A stretch of DNA of 64,000 nt from Syntrophobacterales bacterium (GTDB taxonomy: Bacteria; Desulfobacterota; Syntrophorhabdia; Syntrophorhabdales; Syntrophorhabdaceae). Below the pieces are notes generated by a model, which was not told the DNA's origin, did no database searches, and worked only from the letters and a program-made list of their open reading frames with translations. Location: the NCBI GenBank assembly GCA_031274925.1, contig JAISPL010000006.1, forward strand, positions 124,001 through 188,000, given 5' to 3'. Positions 27,588-36,162 of the stretch are shown piece after piece. The translations under genes were made by a program, and so were the position numbers. Within the stretch, counting starts at the first letter, position 1; each line of letters opens with the position of its first letter.

Positions 27588-27689
27588 ATGAACCTCCCCG
27601 CCGCAAGCGGCCGGGGTATCCCGCGGGGTTTACGACTGACTATCAGGAAGCGCCCCAAGGGTCGGAGAATTAGGCCCGTAGAGATTAAA
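27588..27689 (+). repeat. Dispersed double-hairpin repeat, copy B
   Basis: Same element as at 25313, about 90% alike by eye. Hairpin 1 arm carries one extra C (GCGGCCGGGG) and the following box reads CCCGCGGGG; hairpin 2 is GAAGCGCCCCAAGGGTCGG. Ends with CCCGTAGAGATTAAA 18 nt before the smc stop. Confidence 0.7.
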
Positions 27690-27707
27690 GAAGACGGTAT
27701 ACCAAGA

Positions 27708-30700
27708 CTATAATTTGACGGAGATGATTTTACTTATGCCTTCCTCTTCCATCGTCACGCCATAGACCGAGTTCGATGACTCCATCGTGATGCGGTTGTG
27801 GGTAATAAAGATGATCTGCGTCTTGGCGCTCATTTCACGGATGATGTTCATGAGGGATTGGAGGTTCGCGTCATCCAACGGCGCGTCGATCTCGTCCATG
27901 AGCACGAAGGGGCTCGGTTTGGTGTCGATAAGAGAAAGGAGGAATGATAGGGAAATCAGAGCCTTCTCCCCGCCCGAGAGCTGCTCCATACGCGCCACTT
28001 TCTTGCCTGGCGGCTGAACGTACATGTCGATGCCGGCCATATCCTGGTTGAAGACAAGATGGCCCCTCCCCCCCTTGAAAAGCATCTCGGTGAATCTCTT
28101 GAAAGCCTTGTTTACCGTCTCGAAGGTTTCGAAGAATATCTCCTTCGTCATGTTATCGATCTTGATGATCGTCTTCCTGAGAGAATCAGCGGCGTTTTTC
28201 AAATCCTCCATCTGCTTCTTGAGGAAGTCTACTCTTTCCTGCAATTCAAGGTATTCTTTCTCGGCCCGGAAATTGACCTCACCCACTCTCTCGATCTTCC
28301 CGGTGATGTTATCACGCTCCGTCTCAAGATCGGAAGAGGTCGGGGGTGCGGGCACATCCTCAATGTCTTTGAGACCGTACATCGTGGTGAGCCGTTCTTC
28401 TATGACATTCCTCTTTTCCATGAGCACGAGCATCTCTTTTTCGAGACTCTCCTGTCTCGACCTGATGCGAGCCATTTCCTTGCCCAGACCTTCACCGCTC
28501 TCCTGGAGGGCGTGACGCTCCATGTGGATGTTTCCAGACGTCTCCTTCAGTTTTTCATACCGTTTGATCTGCCCCTCAACTGCCTTCTTCAGGTTATCGT
28601 AATTCTCCTCAAGGGAGGCCGCCTTTTTCGCACACTCTGCCATGCGCGCCTCGGTCGCCATGGTTTTGGCGAAGGCCCTGCTCTTTTCCTTGCCGAGGTT
28701 TTCGGCCTCGCGAGCCTTTCTTGCCGCATCTTCACTCAGGCCCCCGATGAGGTTCCTTTTTCTCTCCATATCAAGGGTGATTTGATGCCACCTCGATTGG
28801 GTATCGTCATGGACGCGCTTCACTGAGGCCATCTCCTGCCTGAAACTCGCCATCCCATGCTCAATTCTCTCCTTGTCCCGGGTATGGACTGTCATCTCGG
28901 CCGCAAGCTCCTCAGGGGTAGGCTTTGCTCCCTCCTCCTCGGAAAATTCAACTTTTGTCTCAAGCTCATAAAGCCTTTCCCGTACGGTCCTAAGCTCCGT
29001 CTCTATGGCAACCGTATCTCGCTCCAAACCGTTGATCCTCTTTTCCCTAGCCTCTCTCCTTGTTCTCGCGTCCCGCACCCGACTCTCCGATCGGCTGTGC
29101 TCAGCCTCCAAGTCTCTTAGGGACGAGGATTCCGTCTCCAGGAACGATGCGATCTCCTTCAATTCCTTTTCCGCCTTTACCCTTTCCCGGTAGCTCTTAA
29201 GATCAACCTTTCCGCTTTCCTTTTCCCGTAATATGAACCCCCTGGAATCGACGTACACGGTATTGTTGATAAATATGCCCTCTTCACCTTGCTCAATCCG
29301 CGTAAGGGCATCCTCCACGGTCTCAATCCATTTCACTGCCATGGAAACATCGCCGTTATTGTATCCGAACATGCCATGTCTAGGAAAAAAGATATAATTC
29401 CCTTCGTGCTTGCCTGCAGCTTCGGCGATGGCAGGGGCGCCCTCTTCTGTGAGCACGTAATATTCCATCTCTTTAAAGAAGAACCGTTCCAGCGCTTTTT
29501 CCGCTCCGTCTTCGACGCGGACCATATCAATGAGCTTGTTCCTGTTTAGCAGGTTCTCATCTTTAACGCCTTGGAGGGCACGCATTTGCCGGACAAATTC
29601 TTCCTTGCCTCTCTTCGCTCCTTTGAGCTGTTCAATCCTGACTCTCTTTTGTTGAAAACCTGTCAGCGCTGCCTCCTTTTCCAAAAGAGCTTTCTGTTCT
29701 TCAGCGGCGATAGTCACCTTTTCGCCTCTCTCTTTTTCAAGAGCCTTTTTCAGGCTGCCGTGTTTCTCCTGCAGATCGTCAAGCCTCTCCCCGAGGCGTC
29801 CCTTCTCTTCCCGCCTTCGCTCCTCTCTTTTCTTCTTCTCATCCTGAATTCGCTCCAGATGGACAATCCGGTTTTTTATCTCAGTTACTTTACTCATGGA
29901 GACGAAGAGGGTTACCCTCTCAGTCTCAATCTTCTTCTCGAACCCCTCAATTTGGGTCTTGAGGCTTACGATGTATTCCTTAATACGGGCTTCCTCCGCG
30001 CTCTCCCTCCCAAGGAGCGCCTCTTCCTCCGCCTTTTTCGCTTCCAGTCCTTTTTTCTCTTCACCGCAACTGGCGATCCTCGCATCAAAATCCGCCTGCT
30101 GAGCAGTCAATTGGGTCTGCTCCTTCATGAGTCTTCCCTTTTCTTCTCTCAGGTACTCTATTTCAATGAGCCTTGACTCCATGTCTTTTTCCTGGCCCTT
30201 GATATCGACTTCAAGCTGCCGTATCGCGTTGTCAATCAGTGAAAATTCCTTCTCCTTCGCATCCTGTTCTTCTTTGAGGATGGCCAGTTCCTGTTCCTTA
30301 TGATCCATTGCTTTCTTGAGGTCTGCCTCCCGCTCCCCAGTCTTGCCCGCCCTTCTCGTGAGCTTCTGATACCCGTCCACGAGTATCCATTTATCGACCT
30401 CGTTCAATTGGTCGGTCAGGACCTTGTACTCCTGCCACCTATTCCACTCATGCCCGGCTTTTTCGAAATTCTTGCTTACCTCGCGGTGGATGTCCTCAAC
30501 CCGCTCCAAGTTCGTGCTCACTTCTTCAAGCCTGACAATAGCCTCTCTTTTCTTCTCCTCAAATCGGGTGACGCCGCTCGTCTCTTCGACCACGATCCGT
30601 CTTTCCTGGGGCTTCATGGATATGAAGTATTCGATTTTGCCCTGCTCGATAATGGCATAGGAGTTCATACCGATTCCCGTGCCAAGCAGGAAATCATGGA

Positions 30701-31052
30701 CATCCTTGAGTCTCACAACTGACCCGTTCAGAAGATACTCATTGGCGCCGTCGCGGTAGATACGCCGCTTTATGGATGTACCTGCCCCATCCCTGTTTTG
30801 GAACTCTATGTCAACTTCTGCGATGTTCACGGGCCTTTTGCCGTTGCTCCCGTGAAAGATCACGTCACCCATATCTTTGATTCGCAAGGATTTAGTGCCC
30901 CGTTCTCCGAGGGCCCAGATGATGGCGTCCACCACGTTGCTCTTACCGCACCCGTTGGGGCCGACGATGGAGGTTACACCTTCATTGAATTGAAACACAG
31001 TTCGGCTGAGGAAGGATTTAAAACCGAAAAGCTCCAGCCTTGTAAGTCTCAT
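27708..31052 (-). CDS. smc: Chromosome segregation ATPase SMC
   Basis: 1114-residue SMC protein that, with ScpA/ScpB, organises and segregates the chromosome. Walker A GPNGCGKSN at residues 31-39; long coiled coils either side of a hinge at about 490-640; ABC signature LSGGEKALISLSFLLS and Walker B FVLMDEIDAPLDD near the C-terminus. The length is slightly short of the usual 1150-1190, mostly in the hinge region. ATG overlaps the gltX stop by 4 nt. ScpA/B are not in the window. Confidence 0.96.
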   Translation of the reverse strand: MRLTRLELFGFKSFLSRTVFQFNEGVTSIVGPNGCGKSNVVDAIIWALGERGTKSLRIKDMGDVIFHGSNGKRPVNIAEVDIEFQNRDGAGTSIKRRIYRDGANEYLLNGSVVRLKDVHDFLLGTGIGMNSYAIIEQGKIEYFISMKPQERRIVVEETSGVTRFEEKKREAIVRLEEVSTNLERVEDIHREVSKNFEKAGHEWNRWQEYKVLTDQLNEVDKWILVDGYQKLTRRAGKTGEREADLKKAMDHKEQELAILKEEQDAKEKEFSLIDNAIRQLEVDIKGQEKDMESRLIEIEYLREEKGRLMKEQTQLTAQQADFDARIASCGEEKKGLEAKKAEEEALLGRESAEEARIKEYIVSLKTQIEGFEKKIETERVTLFVSMSKVTEIKNRIVHLERIQDEKKKREERRREEKGRLGERLDDLQEKHGSLKKALEKERGEKVTIAAEEQKALLEKEAALTGFQQKRVRIEQLKGAKRGKEEFVRQMRALQGVKDENLLNRNKLIDMVRVEDGAEKALERFFFKEMEYYVLTEEGAPAIAEAAGKHEGNYIFFPRHGMFGYNNGDVSMAVKWIETVEDALTRIEQGEEGIFINNTVYVDSRGFILREKESGKVDLKSYRERVKAEKELKEIASFLETESSSLRDLEAEHSRSESRVRDARTRREAREKRINGLERDTVAIETELRTVRERLYELETKVEFSEEEGAKPTPEELAAEMTVHTRDKERIEHGMASFRQEMASVKRVHDDTQSRWHQITLDMERKRNLIGGLSEDAARKAREAENLGKEKSRAFAKTMATEARMAECAKKAASLEENYDNLKKAVEGQIKRYEKLKETSGNIHMERHALQESGEGLGKEMARIRSRQESLEKEMLVLMEKRNVIEERLTTMYGLKDIEDVPAPPTSSDLETERDNITGKIERVGEVNFRAEKEYLELQERVDFLKKQMEDLKNAADSLRKTIIKIDNMTKEIFFETFETVNKAFKRFTEMLFKGGRGHLVFNQDMAGIDMYVQPPGKKVARMEQLSGGEKALISLSFLLSLIDTKPSPFVLMDEIDAPLDDANLQSLMNIIREMSAKTQIIFITHNRITMESSNSVYGVTMEEEGISKIISVKL

Positions 31053-32443
31053 GAAATAGAGTCGATTGCCCTTCTTATACGTTTTTCAACGGTTTCTTTT
31101 CCCAGAATGGTGATTACCTCAAATATACCAGGGCTTACCGTCCTGCCTGTAAGGGCCACCCTGATAGGTTGGGCTACGCCCACGAGCTTCTTGTTCTGGT
31201 CTTTGGCGATCCCCTCCACGAGGATTTTCTGTTCCTCCGCATTGAGGGATGGGAGCGCTTGAAACCCGGCAAGAAAGCTCTGGAGGACGGGTTTCGTTTC
31301 GGCGTTCAAAAACTTGGTCCGGGCGGCCTCATCGTACGCCACGTTTTCGATGAAATAGACAACCGCCATCTGCGCCATCTCGGTGATGGTTCTCGCCCTC
31401 TCCTTGAGGTTCGCCACCACTGCGGTCAGTTTCTCCCCCGCCTCCACATTGACCCCCAGCTTCCTGAGGAACGGTATGAGCCTGTCCGCGACCAGGGATT
31501 CGGGCATCGTCTTCATGTAATGCCCGTTGAGCCAGGTGAGTTTATCCATGTCAAAGATGGATGGAGATTTACCCACATTCGGGAGATCGAAACAATTGAT
31601 CATCTCCTGGCGGGAGAATATCTCTTGGTCGCCATAAGCCCAGCCGAGCCTCGCGAGGTAGTTCATGAATGCCTCGGGATGGAACCCCTCCTCCTTGTAA
31701 TCAATGAGATTCGTGGCGCCATGGCGCTTGCTCAGGCGGCCCTTGTCTTTTCCGTGAATGAGGGGCACGTGAGCGAATCTTGGTATGGGGTATCCTAAGG
31801 CCTCATAGATGGCTATCTGCCGTGGCGTATTGTTAATATGGTCATCCCCTCGGATGATATGGGTAATATTCATGAGAGCATCGTCGATGACGACAGTAAA
31901 ATTGTAGGTGGGTGTGTTGTCACTCCTCAGAATCACAAGGTCGTCCAGTTCCTCGCACTGGAATCTGATTGGTCCCCGCACCATATCGTCAAAAGAGATG
32001 GTACCTGTAATGGGGGTTTTAAAACGTATGGCGAATGGTTTATCTCCGTGATCGGAGGGCGGCAGGTCCCTGCATGTCCTGTCATAGGCAGGCTTCCGAC
32101 ATTCCTTGATGGCGAGCTTTCTCTTTTCTTCCAACTCCTCCTGGGTGCAGTAGCATTTATACGCATGGCCTGTCTCAAGGAGCTTCTGTACCTGCTCCCG
32201 GTACATGTCCATCCTCTCCATCTGATAGTACGGCCCCTCGTCCCATTCAATACCAAGCCAGGTAAGCCCATCCAAGATGGCCTTTACATACTCTTCCTTC
32301 GACCGCTCCACATCAGTATCCTCTATCCTTAGCACGAAGACACCCTTATGGTGTCGCGCGTAAAGCCAGTTGAACAGGGCTGTTCTCGCCCCGCCTATAT
32401 GGAGATTCCCCGTAGGGCTTGGCGCAAATCGCGTTCTTATCAT
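31049..32443 (-). CDS. gltX: Glutamyl-tRNA synthetase
   Basis: 464-residue class I aminoacyl-tRNA synthetase. HIGH motif in FAPSPTGNLHIGG at the N-terminus and the KMSKS equivalent in KGRLSKRHGA. I moved the start from the longest frame (32617) to the ATG at 32443, which begins MIRTRFAPSP as in the family and has GGAGGT upstream. A CYC...C-H-type cysteine cluster (YKCYCTQEE) lies in the insertion domain. Cotranscribed with smc. Confidence 0.95.
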   Translation of the reverse strand: MIRTRFAPSPTGNLHIGGARTALFNWLYARHHKGVFVLRIEDTDVERSKEEYVKAILDGLTWLGIEWDEGPYYQMERMDMYREQVQKLLETGHAYKCYCTQEELEEKRKLAIKECRKPAYDRTCRDLPPSDHGDKPFAIRFKTPITGTISFDDMVRGPIRFQCEELDDLVILRSDNTPTYNFTVVIDDALMNITHIIRGDDHINNTPRQIAIYEALGYPIPRFAHVPLIHGKDKGRLSKRHGATNLIDYKEEGFHPEAFMNYLARLGWAYGDQEIFSRQEMINCFDLPNVGKSPSIFDMDKLTWLNGHYMKTMPESLVADRLIPFLRKLGVNVEAGEKLTAVVANLKERARTITEMAQMAVVYFIENVAYDEAARTKFLNAETKPVLQSFLAGFQALPSLNAEEQKILVEGIAKDQNKKLVGVAQPIRVALTGRTVSPGIFEVITILGKETVEKRIRRAIDSIS

Positions 32444-32632
32444 TTCTTGTTTACCTCCGATCAGACTGAAGTGATTATAATTTAAACAGAGAGATAATTC
32501 AAATAAATGAGCGTTTAACGCGGAGAACGGGGGGCAGTGGGAACACAGAACGTTTAGCGCGGAGAAACGACAGGCAACGGAATAGCGATAAGTGTGATGT
32601 ATAGAGAAGATGGACAATCCAAATATGGAGCC

Positions 32633-32714
32633 ATGTCAGAATTTCGGACATTTCCATACTCCCATCTTTTGTGGTAATCCTATCTTACCATCCTGTCCGA
32701 AATTCTGTTGACAT
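32633..32714. promoter_or_regulatory. 18-bp inverted repeats between gltX and selA
   Basis: ATGTCAGAATTTCGGACA (32633-32650) is matched in reverse complement at 32694-32714, where the right arm has a 3-base insertion before TGACAT. The arms are 43 bp apart, and each arm is itself a partial palindrome (TGTC...GACA). They lie in a divergent intergenic region (gltX minus, selA plus). Could be a pair of operator half-sites, or the ends of a small deleted insertion. Confidence 0.5.
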
Positions 32715-33089
32715 CCCCAACGCCAGAGGCATTACTTCCCTTCCCCATGCTTAGCCTAACACCCTTCTTCATTTGTTGTGTCATCCTCTTGTATCCGATC
32801 ATCTTTTCTTTGATACCCATAAGCGGTCATTTATTCATTTATCCTCTGTCGTATTGTACATAACAGAGGAAGTCAGATCAGGTGGAAAAGTAGGGTGTAG
32901 GGCGAATACAGTTTAACTCTAACGAAGTCCCCGCAAATAATTATGAGGTAATTGCAAGTTCTATTCTACGGATATTATACGGATACCCCCGGCTCTGCCG
33001 CTCCATGTTATCGACCCTACGTTCTGCTCTTTAAAGGATTGATTAAACATTTCTTCTGTGATAAAAGTAACTTATGGAGTATGAGCTAT

Positions 33090-34487
33090 ATGAATGACCT
33101 TCTGAGACAAATTCCCAAGATCGACAATGTTCTCAAGGAAGCCGCATGGGCAGAATTGATTGAGAAATTTCCGGAAACCCTCTCGAAAGACATACTCAGG
33201 ACCTATCTCGATACTCTGCGCCTTGATATCCGAGACAGGAAGATTGACTCCATCCCCTCCATGGAGGGGATCGTTGCCACTGTCAGGAGAAGGGTCATGA
33301 CGTTTGTGGCCCCAAATCTCAGGCGGGTGATCAATGCCACGGGGGTTATCATCCATACGAACCTCGGCAGATCCCTTCTGCCCCAGAGCGCGGTAGATGC
33401 GATAACAAACGCCGCCAGGCATTACGTGAACCTGGAGTACGACCTGGACCGGGGTGGACGGGGGGACAGATATGACCATTGCGCCTCAATCCTCACAAAA
33501 CTCACTGGATGCGAGAGCGCACTGGTAGTCAATAATAACTCGGGCGCAGTATTCCTCATTCTCAACACCATGGCGGAAGGAAAAGAGGTCGTTATCTCAA
33601 GAGGAGAGCTCATAGAGATCGGTGGTTCCTTCAGGATTCCTGACGTGATGAAAAAGAGCGGCGCTATCCTCAGGGAAGTGGGGACCACAAACAGGACGTA
33701 CAAGGAAGATTACGAACAGGCCATTCACGAAAATACTGCCATTATAATGAAAGCCCACACGAGTAACTACAAGATCAGGGGATTTACCAGAGAATCAAGG
33801 GCCCCGGAACTTGTCGCTCTCGGGAGCGCATACAATGTCCCCACCTATTTTGACGCTGGCAGCGGACTCCTTGTTCATTTCCGCGAGTTGGGGATCCACG
33901 ACGAGCCGGTTATCGCGGAAGAATACGAAAAGGGCTTCGACATCATCTCCTTCAGCGGAGACAAACTCCCAGGAGCGCCTCAGGCAGGCATCATAATAGG
34001 AAAGGCGCCTTACATAGAAGCCATGAAAAAAAATCCGCTGGCAAGGGCGCTCCGGGCGGATAAATTTACCCTTGCCGGACTGGAGAGCACGCTTCTACTT
34101 TATCTTGATTTACAAAAAGCAAGGCTTAAGATACCAACACTCCGCATGATCCTCGAAGACGAAGAAGATGTGAAAAAACGGGCAACCCGCATCATGCGGA
34201 TATTGAAGACCCACTGTCCGGCTCATCTGTACTCCGCTCAGATAACTCCCATGTTTTCCGAGGTGGGAGGCGGGACGCTCCCCAACGTCACCATACCGTC
34301 TTTCGGTATCGCCCTGAAGCCCATGCTGGTCAGCACATCGGATTTCGAGGGACGCCTTAGGCGGCTCGAAATTCCCATAATCGCAAGGATAGAAAAAAAT
34401 TCCATCCTTCTCAATGTGAGGACGGTAGAGAAGGAGGACGAGGCCCATCTCATCTCAGGGGTCAAATCAGCCCTCACAGATGAATAA
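33090..34487 (+). CDS. selA: L-seryl-tRNA(Sec) selenium transferase
   Basis: PLP enzyme that turns seryl-tRNA(Sec) into selenocysteinyl-tRNA(Sec) using selenophosphate. 465 residues with PLP lysine K292 in SGDKLPGAPQAG and family blocks NATGVIIHTNLGR and VNNNSGAV. The longest frame begins at 32952; the ATG at 33090 gives the usual MNDLLRQIPKID start with GGAG 10 nt before. It implies that this organism makes selenoproteins, but selB, selD and tRNA-Sec are not in the window. Confidence 0.95.
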   Translation: MNDLLRQIPKIDNVLKEAAWAELIEKFPETLSKDILRTYLDTLRLDIRDRKIDSIPSMEGIVATVRRRVMTFVAPNLRRVINATGVIIHTNLGRSLLPQSAVDAITNAARHYVNLEYDLDRGGRGDRYDHCASILTKLTGCESALVVNNNSGAVFLILNTMAEGKEVVISRGELIEIGGSFRIPDVMKKSGAILREVGTTNRTYKEDYEQAIHENTAIIMKAHTSNYKIRGFTRESRAPELVALGSAYNVPTYFDAGSGLLVHFRELGIHDEPVIAEEYEKGFDIISFSGDKLPGAPQAGIIIGKAPYIEAMKKNPLARALRADKFTLAGLESTLLLYLDLQKARLKIPTLRMILEDEEDVKKRATRIMRILKTHCPAHLYSAQITPMFSEVGGGTLPNVTIPSFGIALKPMLVSTSDFEGRLRRLEIPIIARIEKNSILLNVRTVEKEDEAHLISGVKSALTDE

Positions 34488-35403
34488 CAACAGGTTCAGT
34501 ATCATAGCGGACGAAGAAGGTAAAAGGCTTGATGTCTTTCTCTCTGAAAAACTCTCCATCACGCGGACAAGGGTCAAGGGCATGATTGAAGGCGGCCATG
34601 TACGTCTCGGCGGGAAGGTGCCAAAGTCCTCCGCAAAACTCAGGAAGGGCGCCGCCCTGGAAGGCGAGATTCCGCCGGAGGAACCCTTCTCCCTTACTCC
34701 TGAGGCCATACCACTTGATATCCTCTATGAAGACGAATATATCCTCGCAGTAAACAAACCGGATGGCATGGTTGTTCATCCCTCGTTTGGGCACAAAGAA
34801 GGTACCCTGGTGAATGCCGCCCTCGCCTACCTGGGAGAAGAGAGATTAAAGGGTGACGAGGAGACGGAAATCCCAAACCATCGGCCAGGCATCGTACACA
34901 GGCTCGACAAGGGTACCACCGGCGTTATCCTCATCGCCAAAGACATAAGGACCCAGGAGAAGCTCTCTTCGCTCTTCAAGGACCGAGCAGTCCGGAAGAC
35001 CTACAGGGCCATAGTCGAGGGTGTAATGAAAAGAGACGAGGGAATCATTGAGGGCCACATCGGAAGGCACCCTGTGGAGCGTAAAAAGATGGCTGTGGTC
35101 AAAGAGAAGGGGAGAGAGGCGTTGACCTGGTTCAAGGTGATCGAAAGGATGAAGGAATTCACTTACGTTGAGGTATACCCAAAAACAGGACGCACCCATC
35201 AGATAAGGGTCCATCTCGCCCATATCGGCCATCCTGTAGTCGGCGACGAACCATACGGGAAGAAAGCCCGAAGACTGGCCGGCAGACCTCTTCTCCACGC
35301 TTACGCGATTACTTTCGGTCACCCGGCGAAAGACGGTACTGTCTCAATCACCGCTCCCGTACCGGAGGATATGGAGGAATTCATTGCCGCCCATGAAATG
35401 TAA
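34480..35403 (+). CDS. rluD: RluD-family pseudouridine synthase
   Basis: 307 residues. N-terminal S4 RNA-binding domain (KRLDVFLSEKL...ITRTRVKGMI), then the RluA-type catalytic domain with the active-site aspartate D143 in HRLDKGTTG and the family block TGRTHQIRVHLA. Likely modifies 23S rRNA (positions 1911/1915/1917) if truly RluD; the exact target is inferred from domain layout. The ATG overlaps selA by 8 nt. Confidence 0.92.
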   Translation: MNNNRFSIIADEEGKRLDVFLSEKLSITRTRVKGMIEGGHVRLGGKVPKSSAKLRKGAALEGEIPPEEPFSLTPEAIPLDILYEDEYILAVNKPDGMVVHPSFGHKEGTLVNAALAYLGEERLKGDEETEIPNHRPGIVHRLDKGTTGVILIAKDIRTQEKLSSLFKDRAVRKTYRAIVEGVMKRDEGIIEGHIGRHPVERKKMAVVKEKGREALTWFKVIERMKEFTYVEVYPKTGRTHQIRVHLAHIGHPVVGDEPYGKKARRLAGRPLLHAYAITFGHPAKDGTVSITAPVPEDMEEFIAAHEM

Positions 35404-35421
35404 CACAAGGAGGCATTACCA

Positions 35422-36141
35422 TTGAAGGCCATGGCCGACTACAGGATAAGAGAAAAGGCGGGCTGGTCTTACTATTGCCTGCCGGAACTCGAAAAAAGAG
35501 GTGTAACCCACGGGTTTTTCACAAAACTCTCGCCTTCCCACCGAATGGAAGGGGTTGAGAGACGGGAGTTTCTTGAAGCCTTTTCCCTCAAAGACCTCGT
35601 AATTATGAGCCAGGAGCACGGGGACCATGTCCATGTGATAGATGGCGAACAGCGACCTGCAGTCGGCGATGGCATCGTTGTCCTGAAAAGAGGGATAGCC
35701 GCTATTATAAAAACGGCCGATTGCCTCCCGGTAATTCTGGCGGAACCGGAATATCCCGTGGCAGCCATCGTTCATGCCGGGTGGCGCGGCACCGCGAAAA
35801 GGATTGTGGGAAAGGCGGCGAGGAGACTCATGGACCTCGGGGTTAACCCGAAAAAAATCATCGCCGTTCTTGGGCCCGCCATAGGGGCATGCTGCTACGA
35901 AGTCCAAAAAGACGTGCAGGACATCTTTATCGCCGAAGGATTCTCTCCCTGCGCGATCCGCCAAGCGGACGGCTCCGTCACGTTAAATATCAAGGAGGCG
36001 AACAAGACAACGCTTAAGGACGAGGGCATTGAGCAAATACACAATATGGATTTCTGCACATTTTGCAGCGGCAACCTCTTCCACTCCTACCGCAGGGGCG
36101 AGAAGGATAGGCGCCAGATAAATTTTGTCTCTTTGCAGTGA
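35422..36141 (+). CDS. YfiH/LACC1-family (PgeF) copper-zinc purine/laccase-type enzyme
   Basis: 239 residues. The conserved Cys-His set of the family is visible: KTADCLPV, VHAGWRG and GPAIGACCYEV, plus the C-terminal CTFCS...FHSYRR. Members have peptidoglycan-editing factor activity or purine nucleoside phosphorylase/oxidoreductase activity. TTG at 35422 is the probable start because AAGGAGG sits 7 nt upstream; an ATG lies three codons in. Third gene of the selA-rluD-yfiH run; rluD-yfiH adjacency is common in bacteria. Confidence 0.9.
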   Translation: MKAMADYRIREKAGWSYYCLPELEKRGVTHGFFTKLSPSHRMEGVERREFLEAFSLKDLVIMSQEHGDHVHVIDGEQRPAVGDGIVVLKRGIAAIIKTADCLPVILAEPEYPVAAIVHAGWRGTAKRIVGKAARRLMDLGVNPKKIIAVLGPAIGACCYEVQKDVQDIFIAEGFSPCAIRQADGSVTLNIKEANKTTLKDEGIEQIHNMDFCTFCSGNLFHSYRRGEKDRRQINFVSLQ

Positions 36142-36153
36142 TGAAGGTATAAT
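36125..36153 (+). promoter_or_regulatory. Promoter of the sensor kinase gene, leaderless geometry
   Basis: TTGTCT (36125-36130), 17 bp, TATAAT (36148-36153). The predicted +1 (about 36160) is only ~3 nt from the ATG at 36163, and no ribosome site precedes it. The -35 lies inside the end of yfiH. Confidence 0.6.
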
Positions 36154-36162
36154 TTAAATACC

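Noticed and set aside
32512-32566. Two CGTTTA(A/G)CGCGGAGAA direct repeats upstream of gltX
   Set aside because: Only two copies of 16 bp, 39 nt apart; no regulatory assignment possible.
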